This document shows, piece by piece, positions 9,171 through 15,913 of a stretch of DNA of 39,072 bases. Both the position numbers and the translations under genes were made by a program. Positions within the stretch are counted from its first letter, which is position 1; each line of letters opens with the position of its first letter. The notes below the pieces were generated by a model. It did not search any database, was not told the DNA's origin, and saw only the letters and a program-made list of their open reading frames with translations. This stretch comes from Sideroxydans sp. (GTDB lineage: Bacteria; Pseudomonadota; Gammaproteobacteria; Burkholderiales; Gallionellaceae), in the NCBI GenBank assembly GCA_027310665.1, contig DAIDAJ010000024.1, positions 81,607 to 120,678 on the forward strand, given 5' to 3'.

Positions 9171-9689
9171 ATGCGGCAACGGATCGACAAGCGGCGCGAT
9201 GCGGGATTCACCTACCTGACGGTGTTGCTGGCGGTCGTCGTCATGGGAGTGATGCTGGGCACGACCACAGAGGTGTGGCATACCGCGATGCAGCGCGAAA
9301 AGGAACGTGAACTGCTGTTCGCCGGCAATCAGTTCCGCACCGCGATCGGCTTGTATTATCTGAGCCACAAAAGATTTCCGCGCAATCTGGAAGATCTGCT
9401 CAAGGATCCGCAGTTCGCTTCCACAAAGCGCTATCTGCGCAGGATAGTCCGGGATCCAATGACGGGCGGAACGGACTGGGCGCTGGTCAGGAGCACGGAC
9501 GGCGGCATCATGGGCGTGCACAGCCTGTCGGAAATGCCTCCCCTCAAGGTTGCCGGTTTCAAGGCTGCTGGCAACAAATTCGACGGGGCCGTAAAATATT
9601 CAGACTGGGTCTTTGCCTATATACCGCGCCAGATTTCGGCAGTTCCGAAGCCAAACTTTGACTCGGGCGGGGATAAGCCATTGTGGTGA
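9171..9689 (+). CDS. Atypical pseudopilin lacking Glu at +5
   Basis: A 172-residue pseudopilin-like protein. The ATG at 9171 is chosen over an in-frame GTG at 9162 because AAGGAG lies eight bases upstream. The leader MRQRIDKRRDAG is followed by FTYLTVLLAVVVMGVML: the prepilin-peptidase Gly and a hydrophobic helix are present, but +5 is Thr instead of Glu. Loss of Glu5 is known for GspK-type tip pseudopilins. The body keeps pseudopilin features (KERELLFAGNQFRTAIGLYY, RFPRNLEDLL, VRDPMTGGTDW). It ends 19 bases before the response regulator gene. Probably a minor, perhaps tip-located, subunit. Confidence 0.8.
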   Translation: MRQRIDKRRDAGFTYLTVLLAVVVMGVMLGTTTEVWHTAMQREKERELLFAGNQFRTAIGLYYLSHKRFPRNLEDLLKDPQFASTKRYLRRIVRDPMTGGTDWALVRSTDGGIMGVHSLSEMPPLKVAGFKAAGNKFDGAVKYSDWVFAYIPRQISAVPKPNFDSGGDKPLW

Positions 9690-9708
9690 AAAACGGGAGG
9701 GTGGAACC

Positions 9709-10368
9709 ATGAACCAGAAACAACGTATCCTTTTGGTGGAAGACCATACCTTGCTGAGACAGGGACTATGTTCGCTGCTGTCTTCCGACCCGAACATCGA
9801 GGTCATCGGCGAGGCGGACAACGGCAAGGATGCGATCCGGCTGGCCGTCACGCTTGCGCCCAACCTGATCCTGATGGATCTTTCCATGCCCGGCACCAAT
9901 GGTACCGAGTCGATCAGGGAGATCAAAAAGCGTTATCCCGGCATCAAGATCCTGGTACTTACCGTGCACATGGCCGAAGAATACATACGCGAAGCCCTGC
10001 ATGCGGGCGCCGACGGGTACGTACTCAAGCACGCCACCCGCGACGAACTGATCCTGGCGATCAAAAGCGTCCTGAATGGCAAGACCTACCTCAGTCCTGA
10101 CATCGCGGAAAAAGTCGTCAGCGGCTACCTCGACGGCGGCAAGGGCATCAACCCGGTGTCTGCCTGGGATTCACTCACCTTGCGCGAGCGCGAAGTGCTC
10201 AAGCTCATCGCCGAGGGGCAAGGCAACAAGCATATCGCCAGCTACCTGTGCGTGAGCGTCAAGACTGTCGAAAAACACCGCTCCAACCTGATGCGCAAGC
10301 TCAATCTGCACAATGCCGCAGTGCTGACGTCCTTCGCCATTGAAAAAGGGATGGTGTCGGTGTCCTGA
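9709..10368 (+). CDS. NarL/FixJ-family response regulator
   Basis: A 219-residue two-component response regulator that should bind DNA when phosphorylated. The ATG at 9709 is preceded by GGGAGGGTGGAACC; a longer frame starting at 9613 inside the pseudopilin gene is rejected. The receiver domain (about 5-120) has the acidic pair Glu11/Asp12, the phospho-acceptor Asp57 in LILMDLSMPG, and the conserved Lys in YVLKHATRDEL. The LuxR-type helix-turn-helix (about 150-212) shows LTLREREVLKLIAEG and VSVKTVEKHRSNLMRKL. It is the last gene of the + strand secretion operon and ends 50 bases from the 3' end of the convergent HisKA_3 histidine kinase gene, the family that normally phosphorylates NarL-type regulators. 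The pair is therefore probably cognate. Confidence 0.93.
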   Translation: MNQKQRILLVEDHTLLRQGLCSLLSSDPNIEVIGEADNGKDAIRLAVTLAPNLILMDLSMPGTNGTESIREIKKRYPGIKILVLTVHMAEEYIREALHAGADGYVLKHATRDELILAIKSVLNGKTYLSPDIAEKVVSGYLDGGKGINPVSAWDSLTLREREVLKLIAEGQGNKHIASYLCVSVKTVEKHRSNLMRKLNLHNAAVLTSFAIEKGMVSVS

Positions 10369-10418
10369 CGGCTTCAGGTTTCTTCCCTTGACCGGGATTG
10401 CGATCTCGCCCCCGCTCG

Positions 10419-12152
10419 TTACAGAGCATGGCGGGTTTCCTGAAACGGCCAGGTCACACGTATGCAAGTCCCCTTGTCCGCCTCCGATTTCATCGAGAAC
10501 GCGCCCCCGGAGAATTCCGCGCGCTCCCGCATGCTGACCAGGCCCATGCCGCCCGCGGGGTTCCTGTTCGTCGCACTCGTTTCGGCAAGATCGAATCCCC
10601 GGCCGTCGTCTTCGACCGCAAGCTTGATCTGCGTGCCGCTGTAGAGCAGGCTGATGCGGACGCGATTCGCCCGGCTGTGCCTGGCGCAGTTGTTTACGGC
10701 CTCCTGCGCGATCCTGAAGATCGCGACCTTGAGCGTGGACGGGATGTCGCTTTCCCTGATGTCGTGCGTCAGTTCGATGCGCAGCGGTTTGTACAGGCTC
10801 TGATACTCCCTGCAGAACCAGGCCAGCGCGGCCAGCGTGCCGATGTCGTCCAGCAGCGAAGGCCTCAGGTCCATGGAGATGCGCCTGATTTCCTCGATGG
10901 CATCCTGCAGTTTCGGGATGACGTCGCCAAACGTCTGCGCGCTATTCTCGATCGTCTGTTCGTCCAGGTTGCGAATGGCGTTTTCGACGTAGAACTTGAT
11001 CGCGCTCAGTGTCTGCCCGATGCCGTCGTGAAGTTCGGAAGCGATCCTCTTGCGCTCCTTTTCCTGTGCGGACAGGACCTGTGCCGTCAGCATTCTCCTC
11101 TCATGTTCGGATTCGAGCCGGGACCGTTCGGCATTGCCGTGCTGCTCCCCGCTTTCTGTTCCAGCCTCGGGCGGCAGCGGTTTTGTATTCAAGGGTTCGA
11201 CGTTATCGGCGATGACGGCAAAACTGCCCGTCGTGTCTCCCTGCTTTTCCGACAGGAGCGTCGGCGAGATCTTGATCCGGAACTTCTGCCCCTGCGCCCC
11301 TTCAAGACTGGCGACATAGGTCCCGGTACCTCCCCGTATCCGCTCCGCCATGTGGCGCTCGACTGCGATCCGGTTTTCTGCCGCGGCATATTCCACCGGG
11401 GTGCGGCCCAGTATCTCGTCGCGCGCGTGGCCCAGGGTGTCGCAGAAGCGCTGGTTCGCGTAGGTGATCTTCCCCTGCCTGTCGAGTATCGCAAGGCCCT
11501 GGTTCATCGCCTCGACCAGCTGGCTGTATTCCCGGCGACTGCTCTCCAGCTTTTCCGCGATGAGCCGGTGCTTCTCGATCTCCTGCTGCAGGCGGATGTT
11601 GGTGCTGATCAGCGCAAAGGTGTTTTCTTCGACGCGGCGTTCGAGTTCGTCGTTCCAGTTCTGCATTTTTCGCTCTGCCTGCTTGATGTCGCTGATATCG
11701 CTGATGACCGCGACGATAGATCCTGCGGCGGCGTCCAGCGGCGAACGATGGAAGCGGAAATGCAGGTTCAGGTGGCGCTGCAGGAATTTGTCCTCGGTCT
11801 GGTATTCGACCGCGAGATCCTGGGCCATACCGTCCACCGACGAGCGCCAAATGTTCTTCAGGCGGCAATCCGCATCATGGCAATGGGGGTGCAGCAGATC
11901 GTGGATCTTGCGTCCTGGCGCATCGACGACCCGGCCCAGACCCCACTGTTCGAGCGTGCGGTTGACCCGCAGGACATGGTCTTCCCGGTCCAGCAGGAGA
12001 ATGAGCTGCGGCATGGAATCTGCGGTGAACTCCCATTCCTGTTTTGCCTGCCGGATCTGTTCCGCCCGGTCGTCCCGGCACGAATCGAATGTGCAATCGG
12101 GAGGGGGAAGGCCGCTGCGCCGGGATTCCGCATTGATCGCGATGTATGACAA
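10419..12152 (-). CDS. Cytoplasmic PAS-PAS histidine kinase (NarX/DegS-type HisKA_3)
   Basis: A 577-residue sensor kinase with no signal peptide or membrane helix, so it senses a cytoplasmic cue. Domains in order: Cys-containing N-terminus, PAS 1 (about 38-160), coiled coil (about 160-215), PAS 2 (about 216-335), a second helical linker, HisKA_3 with ELHDGIGQ (phospho-accepting His375), and a HATPase with AVEDDGRGFDL and GGMGLVSMRERAE. Two Cys-x4-Cys pairs stand out: CTFDSC (20-25) and CHDADC (91-96, flanked by His88, His90, His92), possible metal, haem or redox sites. The start is TTG, supported by AAAGGAG seven bases upstream; there is no equally placed ATG. It is the last gene of the copper-protein operon, 75 bases after the cytochrome fusion, and faces the NarL-type regulator at 9709-10368. 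Confidence 0.9.
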   Translation of the reverse strand: MSYIAINAESRRSGLPPPDCTFDSCRDDRAEQIRQAKQEWEFTADSMPQLILLLDREDHVLRVNRTLEQWGLGRVVDAPGRKIHDLLHPHCHDADCRLKNIWRSSVDGMAQDLAVEYQTEDKFLQRHLNLHFRFHRSPLDAAAGSIVAVISDISDIKQAERKMQNWNDELERRVEENTFALISTNIRLQQEIEKHRLIAEKLESSRREYSQLVEAMNQGLAILDRQGKITYANQRFCDTLGHARDEILGRTPVEYAAAENRIAVERHMAERIRGGTGTYVASLEGAQGQKFRIKISPTLLSEKQGDTTGSFAVIADNVEPLNTKPLPPEAGTESGEQHGNAERSRLESEHERRMLTAQVLSAQEKERKRIASELHDGIGQTLSAIKFYVENAIRNLDEQTIENSAQTFGDVIPKLQDAIEEIRRISMDLRPSLLDDIGTLAALAWFCREYQSLYKPLRIELTHDIRESDIPSTLKVAIFRIAQEAVNNCARHSRANRVRISLLYSGTQIKLAVEDDGRGFDLAETSATNRNPAGGMGLVSMRERAEFSGGAFSMKSEADKGTCIRVTWPFQETRHAL

Positions 12153-12159
12153 GGCGTTG

Positions 12160-12166
12160 CTCCTTT
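12160..12166 (-). promoter_or_regulatory. Ribosome binding site that fixes a TTG start
   Basis: AAAGGAG on the minus strand, seven bases before the TTG at 12152. It is the strongest Shine-Dalgarno match near the kinase N-terminus and is why the TTG start was chosen. Confidence 0.6.
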
Positions 12167-12227
12167 CAAAAGTGATGACGCAATGCGCGCGTCGTCAACG
12201 GGAATCCGTTCATGCCGGCGATCCGGC

Positions 12228-13835
12228 TCAGGGTACGATCCACTCGCTGTCGGCAACGAGTCTATTGCCATCCTTTCCTGCGAGTTTGACCATGTATCCT
12301 CCCTTGGAGGCGAAACGCTGGCCGGGAGCCAGGCCGAGCCTGGGGTAATAGCCGGTGATCACCCGGTGGCTCAACATGATCTCCACGCGTTCCACAAGAT
12401 AATCACGCACGAAGCTGTCCAGCATTTCCCCGAGCGTCTCCGCCAGGATTCCGCAGGCAAGATAGGTATCGGACTGGATACGTTCGTCGACGACCGGAAT
12501 GTTGTGCACCTTGAACCAGATCGAGGGAAAGTTCATGCGTATCCTGCGCTGGTCGGGCAGGTCGAAGGGATAGCTCATGTGCGCCGCCTCGCGCCAGGAG
12601 GGCGGGACGGGGGAGTATTCCAGCCCCCCCATCAGTCCCGAGATGAAAACGTTCGGAAATTGCGGGAGCGTGTCCGGCAACGCCGCCAGATCTCCCGGCC
12701 TGAGCCAGAGCACGATGACGCTGCCCGCGGCATTGTCCTTCAGCACGCTGCCCAGTATCTGCGGCGAGCCGGATTCGGGCAGCGCGATATCCTGGACCTG
12801 CATGCCCGAGGACAGCAGAGAGGAGCGGACCGCGCCGGCCGCATCGTCGCCAATGTCGCCGCGCCGGAAGATCTGGGTCACCTTGCGCGGCCGGGTCTGC
12901 ATCTCGCGTATCTGGCGCGAGATCAGCTGGGCTTCCAGCAGGATGCCCTTGGAGAAATAGACCGGATAGAAATCGTTCTCGGCCACCACGGGGAGGTCGA
13001 TGTTCGGCAGCAGGCACGGGATGCCCTCGTGTTCGCAAAAGTGGTGTACCGGTGCCCAGGTCTTTCCGCCCAGTCCGGAAATGACGGCAAATACAGGTTC
13101 CGCCGCGAGCCGTTCGTGCAATTGCTGTTCCCATGATTCCGGCGGGCCGCTCAGCTCCCATACATGCAATTTCCACTGGCGGGTGACGCGATACATGATC
13201 TCCCGCGACGCATGCATGGTCCGATGGCCGCCGCGTATGAACGAATTCTTGTCGGCGAAGAACTGTTCGAGCACGGACAGCATGGCCTGCCGTTTGGCCG
13301 GGTCGGTATCGGGCGTGATGATCGTGGCGAAGTGCAGCGTATCTTCGGTCACTCCCGGCACGGGCTGGCTGGTGAGCTGCCTGAGGTAGGCGATGAGGTC
13401 CTTCATGGCCGCGTCGTCCAGCTTGAAACGCGGCATCAGGTAATTGAGCTCGCGCCCGTCCGCATCGATGCCTTCGCGGATGGCCCTCGCCAGTGTCTCG
13501 TCGGTATAGGCGCTGCGATTGGGCCGGTAGCCTTCGACGTGCGGCAGGTTCATGTCTTCGATGTTCCTGAGCCCGGGGCGGAACAGGTATTTTCCGATGA
13601 TGGGCGGAATGATGTAGCGGCCTTCCTGTGAGCCGAGTCCGCTGCGGCGATGGCACGAGACGCAGGCGGCCGCCGTTCCTTCGACATTGACATCGGCTTC
13701 CCGCGTTCCGCGCAACGGTTCTCCCGTGGGCAGCAGGCCCTGGCGATAGAGCACTTCCCCGCGGGATGCGGCTGGTGCCGCCCACGCGCCGGGGACCAGC
13801 AGGACAATCACGATGAATGCAGTCAGGGTTCGCAT
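12228..13835 (-). CDS. Exported cytochrome c / periplasmic-binding-protein-like fusion
   Basis: A 535-residue periplasmic protein. The ATG at 13835 (MRTLTAFIVIVLLVPGAWA) begins a clear Sec signal peptide; longer frames run back into the SCO gene. An N-terminal mono-haem cytochrome c domain follows (about 25-130) with CVSCH at residues 58-62 and a likely axial Met in LNYLMPRFKLDDAAMKDLIAYL. The remaining roughly 400 residues look like a type 1 periplasmic-binding fold, as in branched-chain amino-acid ABC receptors (VFAVISGLGG, PVVAENDFYPVYFSKGILLEAQ, GSVIVLWLRPGDLAALP, VFISGLMGG). No ABC transporter genes are nearby. The haem domain could shuttle electrons from an exported oxidase, or the protein could be a redox or ligand sensor; the sequence does not decide. 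It lies 20 bases downstream of SCO. Confidence 0.8.
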   Translation of the reverse strand: MRTLTAFIVIVLLVPGAWAAPAASRGEVLYRQGLLPTGEPLRGTREADVNVEGTAAACVSCHRRSGLGSQEGRYIIPPIIGKYLFRPGLRNIEDMNLPHVEGYRPNRSAYTDETLARAIREGIDADGRELNYLMPRFKLDDAAMKDLIAYLRQLTSQPVPGVTEDTLHFATIITPDTDPAKRQAMLSVLEQFFADKNSFIRGGHRTMHASREIMYRVTRQWKLHVWELSGPPESWEQQLHERLAAEPVFAVISGLGGKTWAPVHHFCEHEGIPCLLPNIDLPVVAENDFYPVYFSKGILLEAQLISRQIREMQTRPRKVTQIFRRGDIGDDAAGAVRSSLLSSGMQVQDIALPESGSPQILGSVLKDNAAGSVIVLWLRPGDLAALPDTLPQFPNVFISGLMGGLEYSPVPPSWREAAHMSYPFDLPDQRRIRMNFPSIWFKVHNIPVVDERIQSDTYLACGILAETLGEMLDSFVRDYLVERVEIMLSHRVITGYYPRLGLAPGQRFASKGGYMVKLAGKDGNRLVADSEWIVP

Positions 13836-13855
13836 CTGCCTACCCCCGGATGATT

Positions 13856-14530
13856 CTACGGGGCATGGACCAGTTTTCGGTACTCGCCCAGCAACTCGTC
13901 CGCCGAAGCGAAGCCGTCTATCCTCAGCCAGGATTGTCCGGGAGCCGCCCGCAGCAGCGTCACGGGCGCGTGGTTCATCTTGTCGCCGTGATACACGTCG
14001 AAGGCGCGCTGGGCGGCAAGGCTGGCCTCGCTGCTGCCGGTATAGAACCGCCACTGCGATTTGGCATCGTACTTGCGCGCGTATGCAGACAGGCGCTCGG
14101 GCGTGTCCTGTTCCGGATCGATCGTGATGGAAATCATGTGCACCTTGTCCCGATCGTTCCCGAGCATGTCCTGCAACTGTTCGAATGTCCGGCTGGTGAT
14201 GGGGCAGACGGCTGTGCAGGCCGTATAGATGAAATTCAGGATGACCGGGCGCCCGTCGTTCATTTCGTCGGGGAGCGAGACGGTATGGTTGTCATCGCGC
14301 ACGAGCCTGATCTGCGGCACGCTGTAATCGGCGGTCATCCGCGTCACTTTCTGTTGTTCCATATGATGATGGTGGGCATGTGGATCGGTGCCCGCGCCAC
14401 CGGACATGTCCATGTGCGACATATCCATGTTCATGCCCATGTGCATTTCATCGCCGGCATATGCAGCGGCGGCCGCTCCGGCCATGCCGAAGGCAAGGGC
14501 AATACCCAGCATCGTATGGATCGGTCTCAT
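13856..14530 (-). CDS. SCO1/SenC-family copper chaperone
   Basis: A 224-residue SCO-type protein with a thioredoxin fold, known in the family for delivering copper to, or reducing cysteines of, copper oxidases. It starts at ATG 14530 behind GGAGG. The signal peptide ends near residue 25 (AYA|GD). Next comes a Met/His-rich segment (about 28-57: HMGMNMDMSHMDM then HAHHHH), a likely additional copper-binding tail. The core has the CxxxC copper site Cys105 and Cys109 (ACTAVCP) and the third ligand His187 (MNHAPV). No cytochrome oxidase subunit gene is in the window, so its client is most economically the cupredoxin proteins of the same operon, although a genomic cytochrome oxidase cannot be excluded. 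Confidence 0.92.
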   Translation of the reverse strand: MRPIHTMLGIALAFGMAGAAAAAYAGDEMHMGMNMDMSHMDMSGGAGTDPHAHHHHMEQQKVTRMTADYSVPQIRLVRDDNHTVSLPDEMNDGRPVILNFIYTACTAVCPITSRTFEQLQDMLGNDRDKVHMISITIDPEQDTPERLSAYARKYDAKSQWRFYTGSSEASLAAQRAFDVYHGDKMNHAPVTLLRAAPGQSWLRIDGFASADELLGEYRKLVHAP

Positions 14531-14546
14531 GGTCGTTCCTCCGTTC

Positions 14547-15395
14547 TCAGTCAGGCCGGGTGAATCGCGAATCGGCCAGCTTCGGATTGATCTCCACCTG
14601 CTCGACATGGATGCCCTCCGAGCCATTCACACCGTCGACACTGGTTTCGATGGTAAAGGGCAGCATGAGTCCGTTCACGGATCTGTAATCGCGGAACCAG
14701 GTCGCTACTTGCCGGGGCTTGCCATCCATGCGGCGGGTGCCGTCGATCTTGACCTCCAGAAAACTGGCGGCATCCACCCAGACATGACGCTCCTGGCCGT
14801 CCTTGAGCGTGAGTTTGAGCTTGTAGGCATCATGTCCTTCCACTTTCTCGATGCCTTCCGATTCGACTCTGGTGCCCTTGGTGGCGTAATCGATCAGGAA
14901 GCCGTCGAGTTCCTGCTGCTGGGACGCTTGCTTCATTTCGTCCTGGCTAAAAGGTTCGATGTCGCGGCGCCCGAGGAATGGCCGCAATTTCCAGCCGCTT
15001 GCGCCGTCGTACGCCTGTATGGCGGTATCGCCGCGGAATTCCATTTCGAAGCGCATCTTGCCGGGACGCTTCAGATCCATGACGAAGGGCAGCTGGACGA
15101 CCCTGGCCTCGGGTTCGAGTTTGGTCTTGCGGGGGTCGAACCGCACTTTGCTCATGGCATACAGGGGGACGGGAGGTTTCGACCTGAGTTTTCCGGCGTC
15201 GATCTTGCCGGTCATGCGCATCGTCTTCACCTTGTGCCATGCTTTCAGGCCGCCGCGCGCGGCGACGTTCTTCTGGACGATCTGTTGCACGACTAGCGTT
15301 TCGCCGGATTCCGCCTTGCCCTTGCCGGCGGCGAAAGCGGGCGTCGCAGACAGCAGCATGCAGATCAGTGAAGCGAGCAGGTATCGAGCGTTCAT
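14547..15395 (-). CDS. Exported outer-membrane-lipoprotein-sorting-like (LolA/LolB-fold) protein
   Basis: A 282-residue protein with a Sec signal peptide (cleavage near TPAFA|AG). The body shows the strand-rich pattern of proteins annotated as outer membrane lipoprotein-sorting proteins: an early NVAARGGLKAWHKVKTMRMTG motif, then many antiparallel strands (MRFEMEFRGDTAIQAYDG, YKLKLTLKDGQERHVWVD, FLEVKIDG, VNGLMLPFTIE). Such LolA-like folds carry hydrophobic ligands or lipidated partners in the periplasm, but this is too divergent to call LolA. An AGGAG precedes the ATG. It lies 18 bases after the 165-aa gene and 16 before SCO. It may escort or assemble an exported partner. Confidence 0.75.
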   Translation of the reverse strand: MNARYLLASLICMLLSATPAFAAGKGKAESGETLVVQQIVQKNVAARGGLKAWHKVKTMRMTGKIDAGKLRSKPPVPLYAMSKVRFDPRKTKLEPEARVVQLPFVMDLKRPGKMRFEMEFRGDTAIQAYDGASGWKLRPFLGRRDIEPFSQDEMKQASQQQELDGFLIDYATKGTRVESEGIEKVEGHDAYKLKLTLKDGQERHVWVDAASFLEVKIDGTRRMDGKPRQVATWFRDYRSVNGLMLPFTIETSVDGVNGSEGIHVEQVEINPKLADSRFTRPD

Positions 15396-15413
15396 TTTGT
15401 TTCTCCTAATCGA

Positions 15414-15911
15414 CTAATCGACGATCAATCCATCAATATGAAAATTCCCTATCACGATGCTGACGCGGCTTCCCTGTTTGACCAGCTTGCCCGGATTCCC
15501 GAAGATCATGTAATAGATCCGGTCCGGTTCAGGCGTGACGTCCTGCCGCAAATCGCCCACATTTTCCATCGACGGCACGGCCAGCCGGGTGCCGGTCGCT
15601 TCGTCGATCAGGTAAGGTTTCAACGTTTTGTCGAACAGCGCCTTGGCCTTCACCTCGTCCAGCACGCGGTAGCGGAATGCCAGCATCTGGCCGGACGACA
15701 CCGGATGCACGCCGACCACGTCGATGCCCCAGGTGCGCTTGAAGTACATGCTGGGACGGCTTCCGGCAAATTTCTGCTTGCCCCCGTTCGCTTGCGCGAG
15801 CGTATCGGTTCCCGGACTGCCGTTGATGGCTCCGGCCGAAGCTTCCGCCAGAAAAAAGCTGCCCGCGAGCAAGCCCGCGAGCAACAGTCCCTGAGAGGCC
15901 TCTTTTCTCAT
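15414..15911 (-). CDS. Exported protein of unknown function, 165 aa
   Basis: I do not recognise this family. The N-terminus is a Sec signal peptide (LLLAGLLAGSFFLAEASA|GA). The mature part includes a low-complexity stretch (about 28-50), then a folded domain with MYFKRTWGIDVVGVHPVSSG, MLAFRYRVLDEVKA and IYYMIFGNPGKLVKQG, ending in hydrophobic strands. There are no Cys residues and no copper or haem motif. It begins two bases after the giant gene's stop, with its ribosome binding site inside that gene's end, so the two are probably translationally coupled. This suggests a partner or processing role for the giant protein. Confidence 0.7.
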   Translation of the reverse strand: MRKEASQGLLLAGLLAGSFFLAEASAGAINGSPGTDTLAQANGGKQKFAGSRPSMYFKRTWGIDVVGVHPVSSGQMLAFRYRVLDEVKAKALFDKTLKPYLIDEATGTRLAVPSMENVGDLRQDVTPEPDRIYYMIFGNPGKLVKQGSRVSIVIGNFHIDGLIVD

Positions 15912-15913
15912 GG

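Noticed and set aside
10398..12149. A 583-codon open frame on the + strand
   Set aside because: Exact antisense of the histidine kinase, which has all catalytic motifs and a good ribosome site.
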